DNA from: Pseudoflavonifractor gallinarum
Lineage (GTDB): Bacteria > Bacillota > Clostridia > Oscillospirales > Oscillospiraceae
Direction: 5' to 3'
Assembly: GCF_014982855.1 (NCBI RefSeq)
Contig: NZ_JADCKF010000016.1
Location: 1-64,000 of the forward strand
Length of the DNA: 64,000 nt
Both the position numbers and the translations under genes were made by a program. The notes under the pieces were generated by a model. The model saw only the letters and a list, made by a program, of their open reading frames with translations, had not been told where the DNA came from and did no database searches. Position 1 is the first letter of the stretch, and the number at the start of each line of letters is the position of its first letter. Positions 53,602 through 61,486 of the stretch are shown piece after piece.

Positions 53602-54504
53602 ATGACAGCTGCTTTGATCATTGCCGCGGGCCAGACCGGCGGCGCACGGCGGTTTGAACCGGAAAAAGAGGTAGGGACCCTGAGCGCCCTCAAGCGGAGC
53701 GTGCTGACCTTTCAGATGGCCGGGGTGGAGCGCATTGCCGTGGTCTGCGACGGCGAGGAGGACCGGGCCGAAAAGCTGATCCCCCATATGAACGTGGTCT
53801 TTCTCCACAGCTCCCACACCGGAGAGATGCTGGAGAGCATCAAAACCGGCCTTTCCTACTTGCAGGACAAGTGCTCTGCGGTGCTCATATCCCACACCGA
53901 TGTGCCGCTTTTTTCGGTGGAGACGGTGAAGAGACTGCTGGAAGCAGAGGGAGAGATCTGCGTGCCGGTCTGCGGCGGCCGGGGCGGCCATCCCATCCGT
54001 CTGAGTGCAGGGCAGATCCCGGGGGTACTGGGGTATGACGGGCCGGACGGACTGGCCGGCGCCATCCGTGCGGCGGGCGTAGAGAAGACGCGGTTGGAGG
54101 TGGACGATGAGGGCATCCTGGCCAATGTCCGGGATGGACGAAAGTATGAGCATCTGATCTCCGGCTATGAGAAGCAGGGACTGCGCCCCGGCTTTCGCTT
54201 TCAGCTGTTGGGGGACCGCCCCTTCTATGGCCCAGGCGCCCATCAGCTCCTGCACCTGACCGAGGAGACGGGCTCGCTGATGGATGCCTGCCGTCTCATG
54301 GGGATCTCGTACAGCAAGGGACGGAAGATCATCTCCAACCTGGAGCGGCATATGGACTGCCCGGTGCTGGAGCGCACCCGGGGTGGAAAATCGGGGGGAG
54401 CGTCCACTGTGACAGAGGCCGGCAAAGCGCTGATGGAAACCTACGGCGCCTTTTGTCAGGAGGCGGAGGAGTATCTCACCCAGCTCTTTTCCAAATATTT
54501 TTAA
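53602..54504 (+). CDS. Fusion of a MobA-like nucleotidyltransferase and a ModE-like DNA-binding domain
   Basis: The 300-residue protein joins two domains. Residues 1-190 are MobA/MocA-like (AALIIAAGQTGGARRFEPEK, VLISHTDVPLFSVETV, GRGGHPIRLS), a family that adds GMP or CMP to molybdopterin. Residues about 215-300 form the LysR-type winged helix typical of ModE (TGSLMDACRLMGISYSKGRK, SGGASTVTEAGKALMETY). So one protein may both finish the cofactor and sense or regulate molybdenum genes. The N-terminal GxGR-Mg motif is atypical (GARRFEPEKEVG). The ATG at 53602 was chosen for its GGGAG site; 53581 is the alternative. Confidence 0.82.
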   Translation: MTAALIIAAGQTGGARRFEPEKEVGTLSALKRSVLTFQMAGVERIAVVCDGEEDRAEKLIPHMNVVFLHSSHTGEMLESIKTGLSYLQDKCSAVLISHTDVPLFSVETVKRLLEAEGEICVPVCGGRGGHPIRLSAGQIPGVLGYDGPDGLAGAIRAAGVEKTRLEVDDEGILANVRDGRKYEHLISGYEKQGLRPGFRFQLLGDRPFYGPGAHQLLHLTEETGSLMDACRLMGISYSKGRKIISNLERHMDCPVLERTRGGKSGGASTVTEAGKALMETYGAFCQEAEEYLTQLFSKYF

Positions 54505-54509
54505 AGATG

Positions 54510-54559
54510 AAAACGACGCTTTCCCGGCCGGTCAGGCCGCGGGAAAGCGTCGTTTTTTT
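54510..54559. terminator. Bidirectional terminator
   Basis: AAAACGACGCTTTCCC pairs with GGGAAAGCGTCGTTTT around a GC-rich loop, with T-runs on both sides. It separates convergent genes. Confidence 0.95.
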
Positions 54560-54577
54560 GCGGTGTGGAACGGGTGG

Positions 54578-55045
54578 CTAGGTGCGCAGAGTGGCCCGGA
54601 TGCGCTGGGGTTTGAGCAGAAGGTCCAGCGCGTCTGTAATGGAGGTCACGACAATGTCCGCATGGCTGAGGAGAGCGGCGCAGCAGCCCTCCTGCCCCAT
54701 GACACAGATGGAGAGTGCGGCCTGATCGGCCATCCGGATATCGTTATAGCCGTTGCCGATGCAGACCACGCCCCCGGACAGAGAGCGGGCCTCGGAGGCC
54801 TTGATCTCGGCTACATGGTCGGTGGGAAAGACCTTGACGGCGACCGGAAGCCCGGCGCACTCCCGCTGGGCGGTCCCATGGGTATCGGCGGTGATGACTG
54901 AGATATCCAGACTGCGGCTGAGAGCCTCCAGTCTGGGTTTTACCGCGGGAATCATCTGACCATCCAGGGCGATGGTCCCGTTGTAGTCCAGAAGCAAATG
55001 GGTGAGATGGAGGGGTTCCCGACCGGGGATCGCAATGGTGAGCAT
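54578..55045 (-). CDS. HAD-like hydrolase, related to P-type ATPase catalytic domains
   Basis: This 155-residue soluble protein has HAD motif I in LLLDYNGTIALDG, motif II in ISVITADTHGT and motif IV in CIGNGYNDIRMADQA. The order matches the stand-alone "soluble P-type ATPase" phosphatases. The ATG at 55045 has AAGGAGAAG 8 bases upstream. Motif I reads DYNGT, not the usual DxDGT, so the second Asp of the phosphatase pair is Asn. That may reduce or alter phosphatase activity. Its substrate is unknown. Confidence 0.78.
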   Translation of the reverse strand: MLTIAIPGREPLHLTHLLLDYNGTIALDGQMIPAVKPRLEALSRSLDISVITADTHGTAQRECAGLPVAVKVFPTDHVAEIKASEARSLSGGVVCIGNGYNDIRMADQAALSICVMGQEGCCAALLSHADIVVTSITDALDLLLKPQRIRATLRT

Positions 55046-55107
55046 ATCGGTCTTCTCCTTTGGATGATCTATGGTGAATGAGGAAGAAGGGGGAGGAAAC
55101 AGGGCGT

Positions 55108-55150
55108 CCCGCTCTGCTCTCAGGATAGCAGAGCGGGCGCCCGGCGGCAA
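55108..55150 (-). promoter_or_regulatory. Promoter with overlapping palindrome, HAD gene
   Basis: On the minus strand TTGCCG (55145-55150) and TATCCT (55122-55127) are 17 bases apart. CCCGCTCTGCT and AGCAGAGCGGG (55108-55137) form a perfect 11-base inverted repeat over the -10 box, a possible operator. Confidence 0.45.
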
Positions 55151-55231
55151 GCGAAATATGAGGGAAAATGGCGGATGAAGGGGACTTTGAAACCGTCTAT
55201 ATTTGGCGGCGAGAATAGAGAGGAAAACAAT

Positions 55232-55260
55232 TTGAACTCCTCATTCACCAAAGCTATACT
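55232..55260 (+). promoter_or_regulatory. Promoter of the metallo-beta-lactamase-fold gene
   Basis: TTGAAC (55232-55237) and TATACT (55255-55260) have a 17-base spacer, 50 bases before the ATG. Confidence 0.7.
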
Positions 55261-55310
55261 GGAAGGCGGAGAAAGGCCGGGTGTGTCGGCCTGGGAAAGG
55301 AGAAAATTTT

Positions 55311-56426
55311 ATGAAGCACAAGAGACAGGCAGCTGCGGTACTGGCGTGTACGCTGGCGCTGGGACTGGGGGCAACGGCAGGAGCCCGGTCCATGTATCCC
55401 ATTTTCATCAATGGGGAGGAGACGGAGCTGGCGGGCAATACCGTCAACGGCGTCACCACCATTGGCCTGCGTGCACTGGCAGAAGGGTTGGGATTTCAGG
55501 TGGAATTTGACCAGGAGAGCTCCACGATCCGCATCACCCGGGAGGATGAGGTAAAGATCACCACCCTGGCGGAGAACAACAACGGCAGCAATGAGGCGCT
55601 GGAGAAGGAGTTCGGATTTTCCGCCATCATAGAGACCAGCAACGATAAGATCATCTTTGATACCGCCAAGGCGGGCCAGTTCCTGAAAAATGCCCAGGCC
55701 ATGAAGATCGACCTGGCTGACTGCAATAAGATGGTCCTCAGCCACACCCACTATGACCACTGCGGCGGTGTGATTCCCTATTTTGATACCTACGGCGCCG
55801 AGGGGAAGACTCTCTTTGTGAAGAAGGGCTTCTTCGATAAGGCCGACGGCAAATACTATTACGATTCGGTGGGACAGAAGTTTGACTTTACGGATGGCAC
55901 CAAGGGTTACTTCCCTGTGGGCATCAACTTTGACGAGCAGGACTTGCTGGACCGGGGCGTTGCCATTGAGTACCTGGATACCAGCAGTGTCAAGATCGCC
56001 GACGGCGTAACGGTCTACGGCTCGTTCGACAAGGACCCGTCCTTCCAGCTGGCTCCCAACATGCTGGAGAAGGGGGAGGACGGCACCTACGAGGTGGACG
56101 ATTTTGACGAAGAGGTCGCAGTCGCGGTGGAGACCAGCAAGGGTCTTGTGATCCTCTCCGGCTGCTCGCACAGCGGAATCCTGAACATCGTCAATACCAT
56201 CCAGGAGCGCTCGGGCGAAAAGGTGTACGCAGTGATCGGCGGCTTCCACCTGCTGGACGCGGACGAGGCGACCATCCAGGAGACCATCGACCGCTTCAAG
56301 GAGCTGGGCGTACAGCAGATCGGCCTGTCTCACTGCACCGGACCCAAGGCGACCGCCATGTTCCAGGAGCAGATGCCGGAGCAGACCTTCCTCAATACGA
56401 CGGGAAGCGTCTATACGGTGGAATAA
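55311..56426 (+). CDS. Exported metallo-beta-lactamase-fold hydrolase
   Basis: This 371-residue secreted protein has a signal peptide (MKHKRQAAAVLACTLALGLG, cut after AGA or nearby), a copper-amine-oxidase N-terminal-like domain (residues about 28-82: YPIFINGEETELAGNTVNGV, then GLRALAEGLGFQVEFDQESS) and a metallo-beta-lactamase domain with HTHYDHCGG (zinc ligands), SGCSHSGILNIV and GGFHLL, ending LSHCTG. The hydrolase part resembles the COG1237 group (dihydropterin-linked enzymes). The first domain is often a wall-binding or structural module. The start has GAAAGGAG 8 bases upstream. Substrate unknown. Confidence 0.83.
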   Translation: MKHKRQAAAVLACTLALGLGATAGARSMYPIFINGEETELAGNTVNGVTTIGLRALAEGLGFQVEFDQESSTIRITREDEVKITTLAENNNGSNEALEKEFGFSAIIETSNDKIIFDTAKAGQFLKNAQAMKIDLADCNKMVLSHTHYDHCGGVIPYFDTYGAEGKTLFVKKGFFDKADGKYYYDSVGQKFDFTDGTKGYFPVGINFDEQDLLDRGVAIEYLDTSSVKIADGVTVYGSFDKDPSFQLAPNMLEKGEDGTYEVDDFDEEVAVAVETSKGLVILSGCSHSGILNIVNTIQERSGEKVYAVIGGFHLLDADEATIQETIDRFKELGVQQIGLSHCTGPKATAMFQEQMPEQTFLNTTGSVYTVE

Positions 56427-56446
56427 TTAGCATATTCAAAGAGAAG

Positions 56447-56475
56447 AGAGACCGCCCATCGGGCGGTCTCTTTTT
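56447..56475 (+). terminator. Terminator of the hydrolase gene
   Basis: AGAGACCGCCC-ATC-GGGCGGTCTCT is followed by TTTT. Confidence 0.95.
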
Positions 56476-56574
56476 GTCTGCTGCTAAAGTACACGTTTGC
56501 GATTTGGGGAGCAAGAGCCTCACAGAGGTTTGCCGTCTGTGAATGGATGAGGGGAAAATACGGGCTGCCGCAAG

Positions 56575-56586
56575 TTTCCATCACCC
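56575..56586 (+). repeat. Right boundary inverted repeat of the putative island
   Basis: TTTCCATCACCC is the exact reverse complement of 14670-14681. Deacetylase homology resumes in the next codon (TGG at 56587). Joining 14670 to 56590 recreates ...GACGCAGCC TGG GGG AACGAG..., with no bases lost. Confidence 0.7.
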
Positions 56587-56937
56587 TGGGGGAACGAGGA
56601 CACCCAGCAGCTGATCGATATTCTGGAGCAGTATCAGGTCAAGGCGACGTTCTTTGTCGTGGGGGACTGGGTGGACCGCTATCCGGAATCGGTCAAGGCG
56701 CTCCATGACGCCGGACATGAGGTGATGAATCACTCCAATTCACACGCACATATGAATCAGCTCTCCCGGGAGGAGATCGTGGCGGATGTGGAGGCCTGCA
56801 ATGATAAGATCGAAGCGGTGACGGGAGTCCGGCCCACCCTGATCCGGCCACCCTACGGAGAGTATAACAATACCGTGATTTCGACCATCCGCTCCATCGG
56901 TATGGAGCCCATCCAGTGGGATGTGGATGTGTCCTAA
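56587..56937 (+). pseudogene. Polysaccharide deacetylase, middle fragment
   Basis: This open frame reads WGNEDTQQLIDILEQYQVKA followed by TFFVVGDWVDRYPESV, then HEVMNHSNSHAHM and IRPPYGEYNN. These are motifs 2-4 of the deacetylase whose N-terminus is at 14485-14670. There is no start codon or ribosome site at its beginning. Homology ends at WDVD near 56928, then VS and a stop, so the last third of the enzyme (with a motif-5 histidine) is also missing. It is a non-functional remnant with a second lesion downstream. Confidence 0.85.
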
Positions 56938-57018
56938 ACAGGTTCAAGGAGTTGGGGGAGAACGGAGGAAGACCTTTTACCGGCAAAGAGCAACGATGGA
57001 ACGGCAAGGGGATTTTTA

Positions 57019-57047
57019 TTGCGCCTGAGATAGGCCTATGGTATAAT
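57019..57047 (+). promoter_or_regulatory. Promoter of the rhamnose/polysaccharide operon
   Basis: TTGCGC (57019-57024) and TATAAT (57042-57047) have a 17-base spacer. The 154-base leader that follows shows no gene. Confidence 0.65.
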
Positions 57048-57200
57048 CAATAGTTATAAAAGTGTGCGAAAGATTAAGCATAGATAATGCTATTTGCGTA
57101 TCTAGTGGGGCAAAATTGTTCTTAGAGAAGAAAGAAGGCTTTCATCTCATATAAGGATGTATGGATCTCCTATCATATTGCTAATGGAGGCAACGTCAGA

Positions 57201-58079
57201 ATGAAAGGTATTGTATTGGCCGGTGGCAGCGGAACGCGTTTGTATCCGCTTACGATGGTAACTTCCAAGCAGCTGCTCCCCATTTATGATAAACCCATGG
57301 TCTATTATCCACTCTCTACCCTGATGCTGGCGGGGATTCGGGACATCCTCATCATTTCTACCCCACACGATCTCCCCAACTTTGAGCGGCTGCTGGGAGA
57401 CGGCAGCAAGTTTGGCATTCATCTTTCCTATAAAGTTCAGCCCTCGCCGGACGGATTGGCGCAGGCGTTTATTTTGGGGGAAGAGTTCATCGGCGGGGAC
57501 CGATGTGCCATGATCTTGGGGGACAATGTGTTCTATGGCGCGGGCCTGACGGCCCATCTCAAACGTGCCGCAAGTCAGGAAACCGGGGCCACCGTATTTG
57601 GCTACTATGTGGAGGATCCCCAGCGATTCGGTGTGGTGGAATTTGACGCTTCCGGCAAGGCGGTGTCGCTGGAAGAAAAGCCAAAGAATCCCAAATCCAA
57701 CTATGCGGTAACCGGACTTTACTTCTACGACCAGAAAGTTTGCCAGCGTGCCAAGGAGCTTCAGCCCTCCGCGCGCGGGGAGTTGGAGATTACCGACCTG
57801 AATCGAATCTATCTGGAAGAAGAGACCCTGAATGTCATTACGTTGGGCCGGGGTTATGCCTGGCTGGATACGGGGACAGTGGACTCCCTGGCAGAGGCCA
57901 CGGAATTTGTCCGGGTCATTGAGACGAGGACGGATACCAAGATTGCAGCGCTGGAGGAGATTGCTTACCGAAATGGCTGGATCGACCGGGAGACGCTACT
58001 TGCTTCTGCTGAAAACTATGGGAAGTCTCCATATGGGGCACACCTGCGTGCGGTGGCCGACAATAAAATCCTCTATTAA
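57201..58079 (+). CDS. rmlA: Glucose-1-phosphate thymidylyltransferase
   Basis: RmlA joins dTTP and glucose-1-phosphate, the first step to dTDP-L-rhamnose. The 292-residue protein has the nucleotide loop [12 protein letters not shown], the Lys-containing [12 protein letters not shown] segment, ILGDNVFYG (metal-binding Asp) and [20 protein letters not shown]. Length is normal for the short RmlA form. The ATG has TGGAGG 9 bases upstream. It leads the operon rmlA-rmlC-rmlB, which continues into glycosyltransferase and exporter genes. Confidence 0.97.
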   Translation: MKGIVLAGGSGTRLYPLTMVTSKQLLPIYDKPMVYYPLSTLMLAGIRDILIISTPHDLPNFERLLGDGSKFGIHLSYKVQPSPDGLAQAFILGEEFIGGDRCAMILGDNVFYGAGLTAHLKRAASQETGATVFGYYVEDPQRFGVVEFDASGKAVSLEEKPKNPKSNYAVTGLYFYDQKVCQRAKELQPSARGELEITDLNRIYLEEETLNVITLGRGYAWLDTGTVDSLAEATEFVRVIETRTDTKIAALEEIAYRNGWIDRETLLASAENYGKSPYGAHLRAVADNKILY

Positions 58080-58094
58080 GGAGCGTATATCGGA

Positions 58095-58640
58095 ATGGAA
58101 TTTATCAAGACAAAGCTGGATGGCGTCCTGATTGTGGAGCCGAAGGTGTTTGGAGACCATCGTGGTTTTTTTATGGAGAGCTGGTCCAAGCGTGAGTTTG
58201 AAAAGGCAGGCCTTTTTTACGACTTTGTGCAGGATAATCACTCTTCCTCCACGGTAAAGGGGACGCTGCGAGGGATCCATTTCCAAAAAGGGGACAAGGC
58301 CCAGGCCAAGCTGGTGCGCTGCGCCCGGGGCGCCGTGCTGGATGTGGCGGTGGACTTGCGTCCGGCCAGTCCCACCTATAAGCAGTGGGTGGCGGTGGAG
58401 CTGTCCGAGGAGAACAAGCGCCAGCTGCTGATTCCCCGTGGCTTTGGCCATGGCTTTGTGACCTTGACGGATCATGTGGAGTTTCTCTACAAAGCGGATA
58501 ATAATTATGCGCCGGAAGCCGACGGCGGTATCCGCTGGAACGATCCGGAGCTTGCCATTGACTGGGGGGTAGAAAATCCGATCCTGTCTCAGAAGGACCA
58601 GAATGCTCCCTGGCTGAAAGACGCCGAGACCGGATTTTAA
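58095..58640 (+). CDS. rmlC: dTDP-4-dehydrorhamnose 3,5-epimerase
   Basis: This 181-residue cupin-fold epimerase acts at the third step of the dTDP-rhamnose pathway. Catalytic residues sit in NHSSSTVKGTLRGIHFQKGD (His in GIHFQ) and the dyad Asp in GAVLDVAVDLR. FGHGFVTLTD is the conserved Tyr/His-loop region. It lies 15 bases after rmlA. Confidence 0.96.
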   Translation: MEFIKTKLDGVLIVEPKVFGDHRGFFMESWSKREFEKAGLFYDFVQDNHSSSTVKGTLRGIHFQKGDKAQAKLVRCARGAVLDVAVDLRPASPTYKQWVAVELSEENKRQLLIPRGFGHGFVTLTDHVEFLYKADNNYAPEADGGIRWNDPELAIDWGVENPILSQKDQNAPWLKDAETGF

Positions 58641-58652
58641 GGAGGAGCCGTT

Positions 58653-59672
58653 ATGAAAATGCTCATTACCGGCGGCGCCGGCTTTATTGGCAGCAATTTT
58701 ATTTTTTATATGCGCAAGGCTCACCCGGACTATGACCTGGTATGCATTGATAAACTCACCTATGCCGGAAACCTGGAGACATTGGCCTCTGTGATGGATG
58801 ATCCCAAATTTCACTTTATTCGGGCAGATATTGCCGACCGCAGTGAAATGGATCGGATTTTTGCGGAGGAAAAGCCGGATGTGGTGGTGAATTTTGCGGC
58901 CGAGAGTCATGTGGACCGGTCCATTGAAAACCCGGCGGTGTTCCTGGAGACCAACGTTATGGGCACGCAGGTGCTGCTGGATGTCAGCCGGAAGTACGGT
59001 GTGGCCCGCTATCATCAGGTCTCTACCGACGAGGTATACGGCGATCTGCCGCTGGATCGGCCGGACCTGTTTTTTACGGAGGAGACACCGCTGCATACCT
59101 CTTCTCCCTACTCTGCGTCCAAGGCATCGGCAGACCTCCTGTGCAATGCATATCATCGCACGTATGGCATGCCCATTACCATCTCCCGCTGCTCCAATAA
59201 CTATGGCCCCTATCAGTTCCCGGAGAAGCTTATCCCGCTGATGATTGCAAATACCCTGGCGGACAAGCCTCTGCCGGTATACGGAGAGGGGCTGAACGTG
59301 CGGGATTGGCTGTATGTGGAAGACCACTGTGCGGCCATTGACCTCATTTTGGAAAAAGGCCGGGTGGGGCAGGTCTACAACATTGGCGGCCACAATGAGA
59401 TGCGCAATATCGATATTGTAAAAATCATTCTGAAAGCGCTGGACAAGCCTGAGTCTCTGATTACCTATGTGACCGACCGCAAGGGTCACGATATGCGCTA
59501 TGCCATTGACCCGACGAAGATCCATCGGGAGCTGGGGTGGCTGCCGGCCACCAAGTTTGCCGACGGAATCCAAAAGACCATTCGGTGGTATCTGGACAAC
59601 CGGTCTTGGTGGGAAAACATCATCAATGGAGAGTATCAGAACTACTATGAGCGGATGTACGCAAACCGATAA
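58653..59672 (+). CDS. rmlB: dTDP-glucose 4,6-dehydratase
   Basis: The 339-residue SDR-fold enzyme converts dTDP-glucose to the 4-keto-6-deoxy form. It has the NAD loop ITGGAGFIGSNF, AAESHVDRSIENP, the active STDEVYGDL (Thr-Asp-Glu) and YSASKASADLL (YxxxK). It starts 12 bases after rmlC with GGAGG upstream. Its 3' end overlaps the glycosyltransferase start by 26 bases. Confidence 0.97.
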   Translation: MKMLITGGAGFIGSNFIFYMRKAHPDYDLVCIDKLTYAGNLETLASVMDDPKFHFIRADIADRSEMDRIFAEEKPDVVVNFAAESHVDRSIENPAVFLETNVMGTQVLLDVSRKYGVARYHQVSTDEVYGDLPLDRPDLFFTEETPLHTSSPYSASKASADLLCNAYHRTYGMPITISRCSNNYGPYQFPEKLIPLMIANTLADKPLPVYGEGLNVRDWLYVEDHCAAIDLILEKGRVGQVYNIGGHNEMRNIDIVKIILKALDKPESLITYVTDRKGHDMRYAIDPTKIHRELGWLPATKFADGIQKTIRWYLDNRSWWENIINGEYQNYYERMYANR

Positions 59673-60630
59673 ACCGCGTATTGCCATTTTGATGGCCGTT
59701 TATGAGCCGCGAATGGACTGGCTGCGGGAGCAGTTATGTTCCCTGAATGCACAGACCTATCCGAATCTGATGCTGTACGTTCGGGACGACTGCTCTCCGA
59801 CGGTGCCGTATGAAGAAATACAGTCCTGTTTGCAGGAGTGTATTTCGGCGTTTCCATACGTGGTTCAGCGCAATGAGAAGAACTTGGGTTCCAACCGGAC
59901 ATTTGAGCGGTTAACGCAGGAGGCAGAGGGAGACTACTTTGCCTATTGCGATCAGGACGATGTGTGGTTGCCGGAAAAGCTGGAGATATTAGAAAGAGCG
60001 ATGAGCGAAAGCGGAGCGCTGCTGTCCTGCTCAGATATGTATATCATTGATGGAAAAGGAGCGCAGATAGCCGACAGCATTACCAAGGTTCGAAAGCATC
60101 ATGTATTTCATTCGGGTAAGGAATTGGCGGCAGGGCTGCTGACGCATAATTTTGTAACGGGATGTACCATGTTGCTCCAGGCAAAATTGGGGAAACGTGC
60201 AGTACCTTTTTGTCCCTATATGGTACATGACCATTATTTAGCACTCTGGTGCGCAGAGCAAGGTGCGATTATTTCCGTAGAAAAGCCGCTGATCCGCTAC
60301 CGGATTCACGGTGGGAACCAAACCGGATTGCTGGCTGGCGTTTACGATAAAGCCAGTTACGGAAGAGTTCGGATTGATGCCGCATATTGCCGCATGGCTT
60401 GGCTAAAGGAGAATTTTCCTTGTTGTGCCAAGATGAAAAAGGAAATTGAGGCGCGGCTGTGCTGGCTGGAGGCGCGGCAGAGAAACTGGAATCATCGCGG
60501 TGGAGCGATGCTGGTTTGGAGATACCGTAAATTCAGTCAGCTGCCCTCTCTGTTTGAAATCGTTGCGTGCCATATGCCGGAATGGCTGTTTTGCAAATTT
60601 GTAGAGCTTGGAAAGCGAAATTTAGTGTGA
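59647..60630 (+). CDS. Family-2 glycosyltransferase, probable rhamnosyltransferase
   Basis: The 327-residue GT-A-fold enzyme has IAILMAVYEPRMDWLREQLC, the nucleotide-sugar site VRDDCSP and a DQDDVWLPEKLE metal motif. The YCDQDDVW form is typical of L-rhamnosyltransferases. It would add rhamnose from dTDP-rhamnose to a lipid-linked acceptor on the cytoplasmic face. The C-terminal region has a moderately hydrophobic, basic character. The ATG at 59647 lies inside rmlB; the ATG at 59690 is an alternative. rmlD follows after 7 bases. Confidence 0.85.
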   Translation: MSGCTQTDKPRIAILMAVYEPRMDWLREQLCSLNAQTYPNLMLYVRDDCSPTVPYEEIQSCLQECISAFPYVVQRNEKNLGSNRTFERLTQEAEGDYFAYCDQDDVWLPEKLEILERAMSESGALLSCSDMYIIDGKGAQIADSITKVRKHHVFHSGKELAAGLLTHNFVTGCTMLLQAKLGKRAVPFCPYMVHDHYLALWCAEQGAIISVEKPLIRYRIHGGNQTGLLAGVYDKASYGRVRIDAAYCRMAWLKENFPCCAKMKKEIEARLCWLEARQRNWNHRGGAMLVWRYRKFSQLPSLFEIVACHMPEWLFCKFVELGKRNLV

Positions 60631-60637
60631 GGGAAAA

Positions 60638-61486
60638 ATGAAAGTATTGGTAACTGGTGCCAGTGGCCAGCTTGGCTATGATGTGTGCAGGGAACTGACC
60701 GCTCGTGGGGTTGAAAATTGCGGGGTGTCCTCGAAAGAAATGGACATTACAGACCCACAAGCGGTCTTGGATTTTGTTATGGCGTATAAACCGGACATGG
60801 TGATCCATTGTGCGGCCTATACAAAAGTGGATCAGGCGGAAGAGGAAGCGGAAAAGGCTTTCGCGGTCAATGGGAATGGTACGCGCAATATCGCACAAGC
60901 GTGTCAGAAACTACATGCAAAAATGCTCTATATTTCCACCGACTATGTGTTTCCTGGAACGGGAGAACAGTTCTATGAGGTCGACGATCCCAAAGGCCCG
61001 CTGAATGTTTATGGAAAGTCAAAGCTGGAGGGCGAACTGGCGGTACAGGAACTTCTGGAGCAATATTTCATTGTGCGCATTTCGTGGGTTTTCGGAGAGC
61101 ATGGGAACAATTTTGTAAAGACAATGCTGAGACTGGCGGAGCAACATCAGACCATCCGTGTCGTCGATGACCAGGTTGGATCGCCAACCTATACCAGGCA
61201 TGCAGCACAAGCGATATGTGATATAATCAACAGTAAAAACTATGGGATCTATCATTTGACCAATTCTGGAATTTGTTCGTGGGCGGAATTTGCCCGGGAG
61301 ATTTTCCATATCGCCAACCGGAGTGTATCTGTTATTCCGATTGCAAGTGACGCGTATCCAACAAAAGCAGTTCGGCCGCATAATTCACGACTCAGCAAGA
61401 GTGCGAGCGATGCACTGGGATGGACGCCGCTTCCAGATTGGCGAACTGCATTATACGAATATCTGGGGGAAATAGACGCACTATGA
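60638..61486 (+). CDS. rmlD: dTDP-4-dehydrorhamnose reductase
   Basis: The 282-residue SDR enzyme performs the last step to dTDP-L-rhamnose. It has the NADPH loop VTGASGQLGYDV, CAAYTKVDQAEE (the RmlD signature), ISTDYVFPGTG, YGKSKLEGE (catalytic Tyr-Lys) and RISWVFGEHG. Placed after the glycosyltransferase, so the four rml genes are interrupted by it. Its stop overlaps the next start (ATGA). Confidence 0.96.
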   Translation: MKVLVTGASGQLGYDVCRELTARGVENCGVSSKEMDITDPQAVLDFVMAYKPDMVIHCAAYTKVDQAEEEAEKAFAVNGNGTRNIAQACQKLHAKMLYISTDYVFPGTGEQFYEVDDPKGPLNVYGKSKLEGELAVQELLEQYFIVRISWVFGEHGNNFVKTMLRLAEQHQTIRVVDDQVGSPTYTRHAAQAICDIINSKNYGIYHLTNSGICSWAEFAREIFHIANRSVSVIPIASDAYPTKAVRPHNSRLSKSASDALGWTPLPDWRTALYEYLGEIDAL

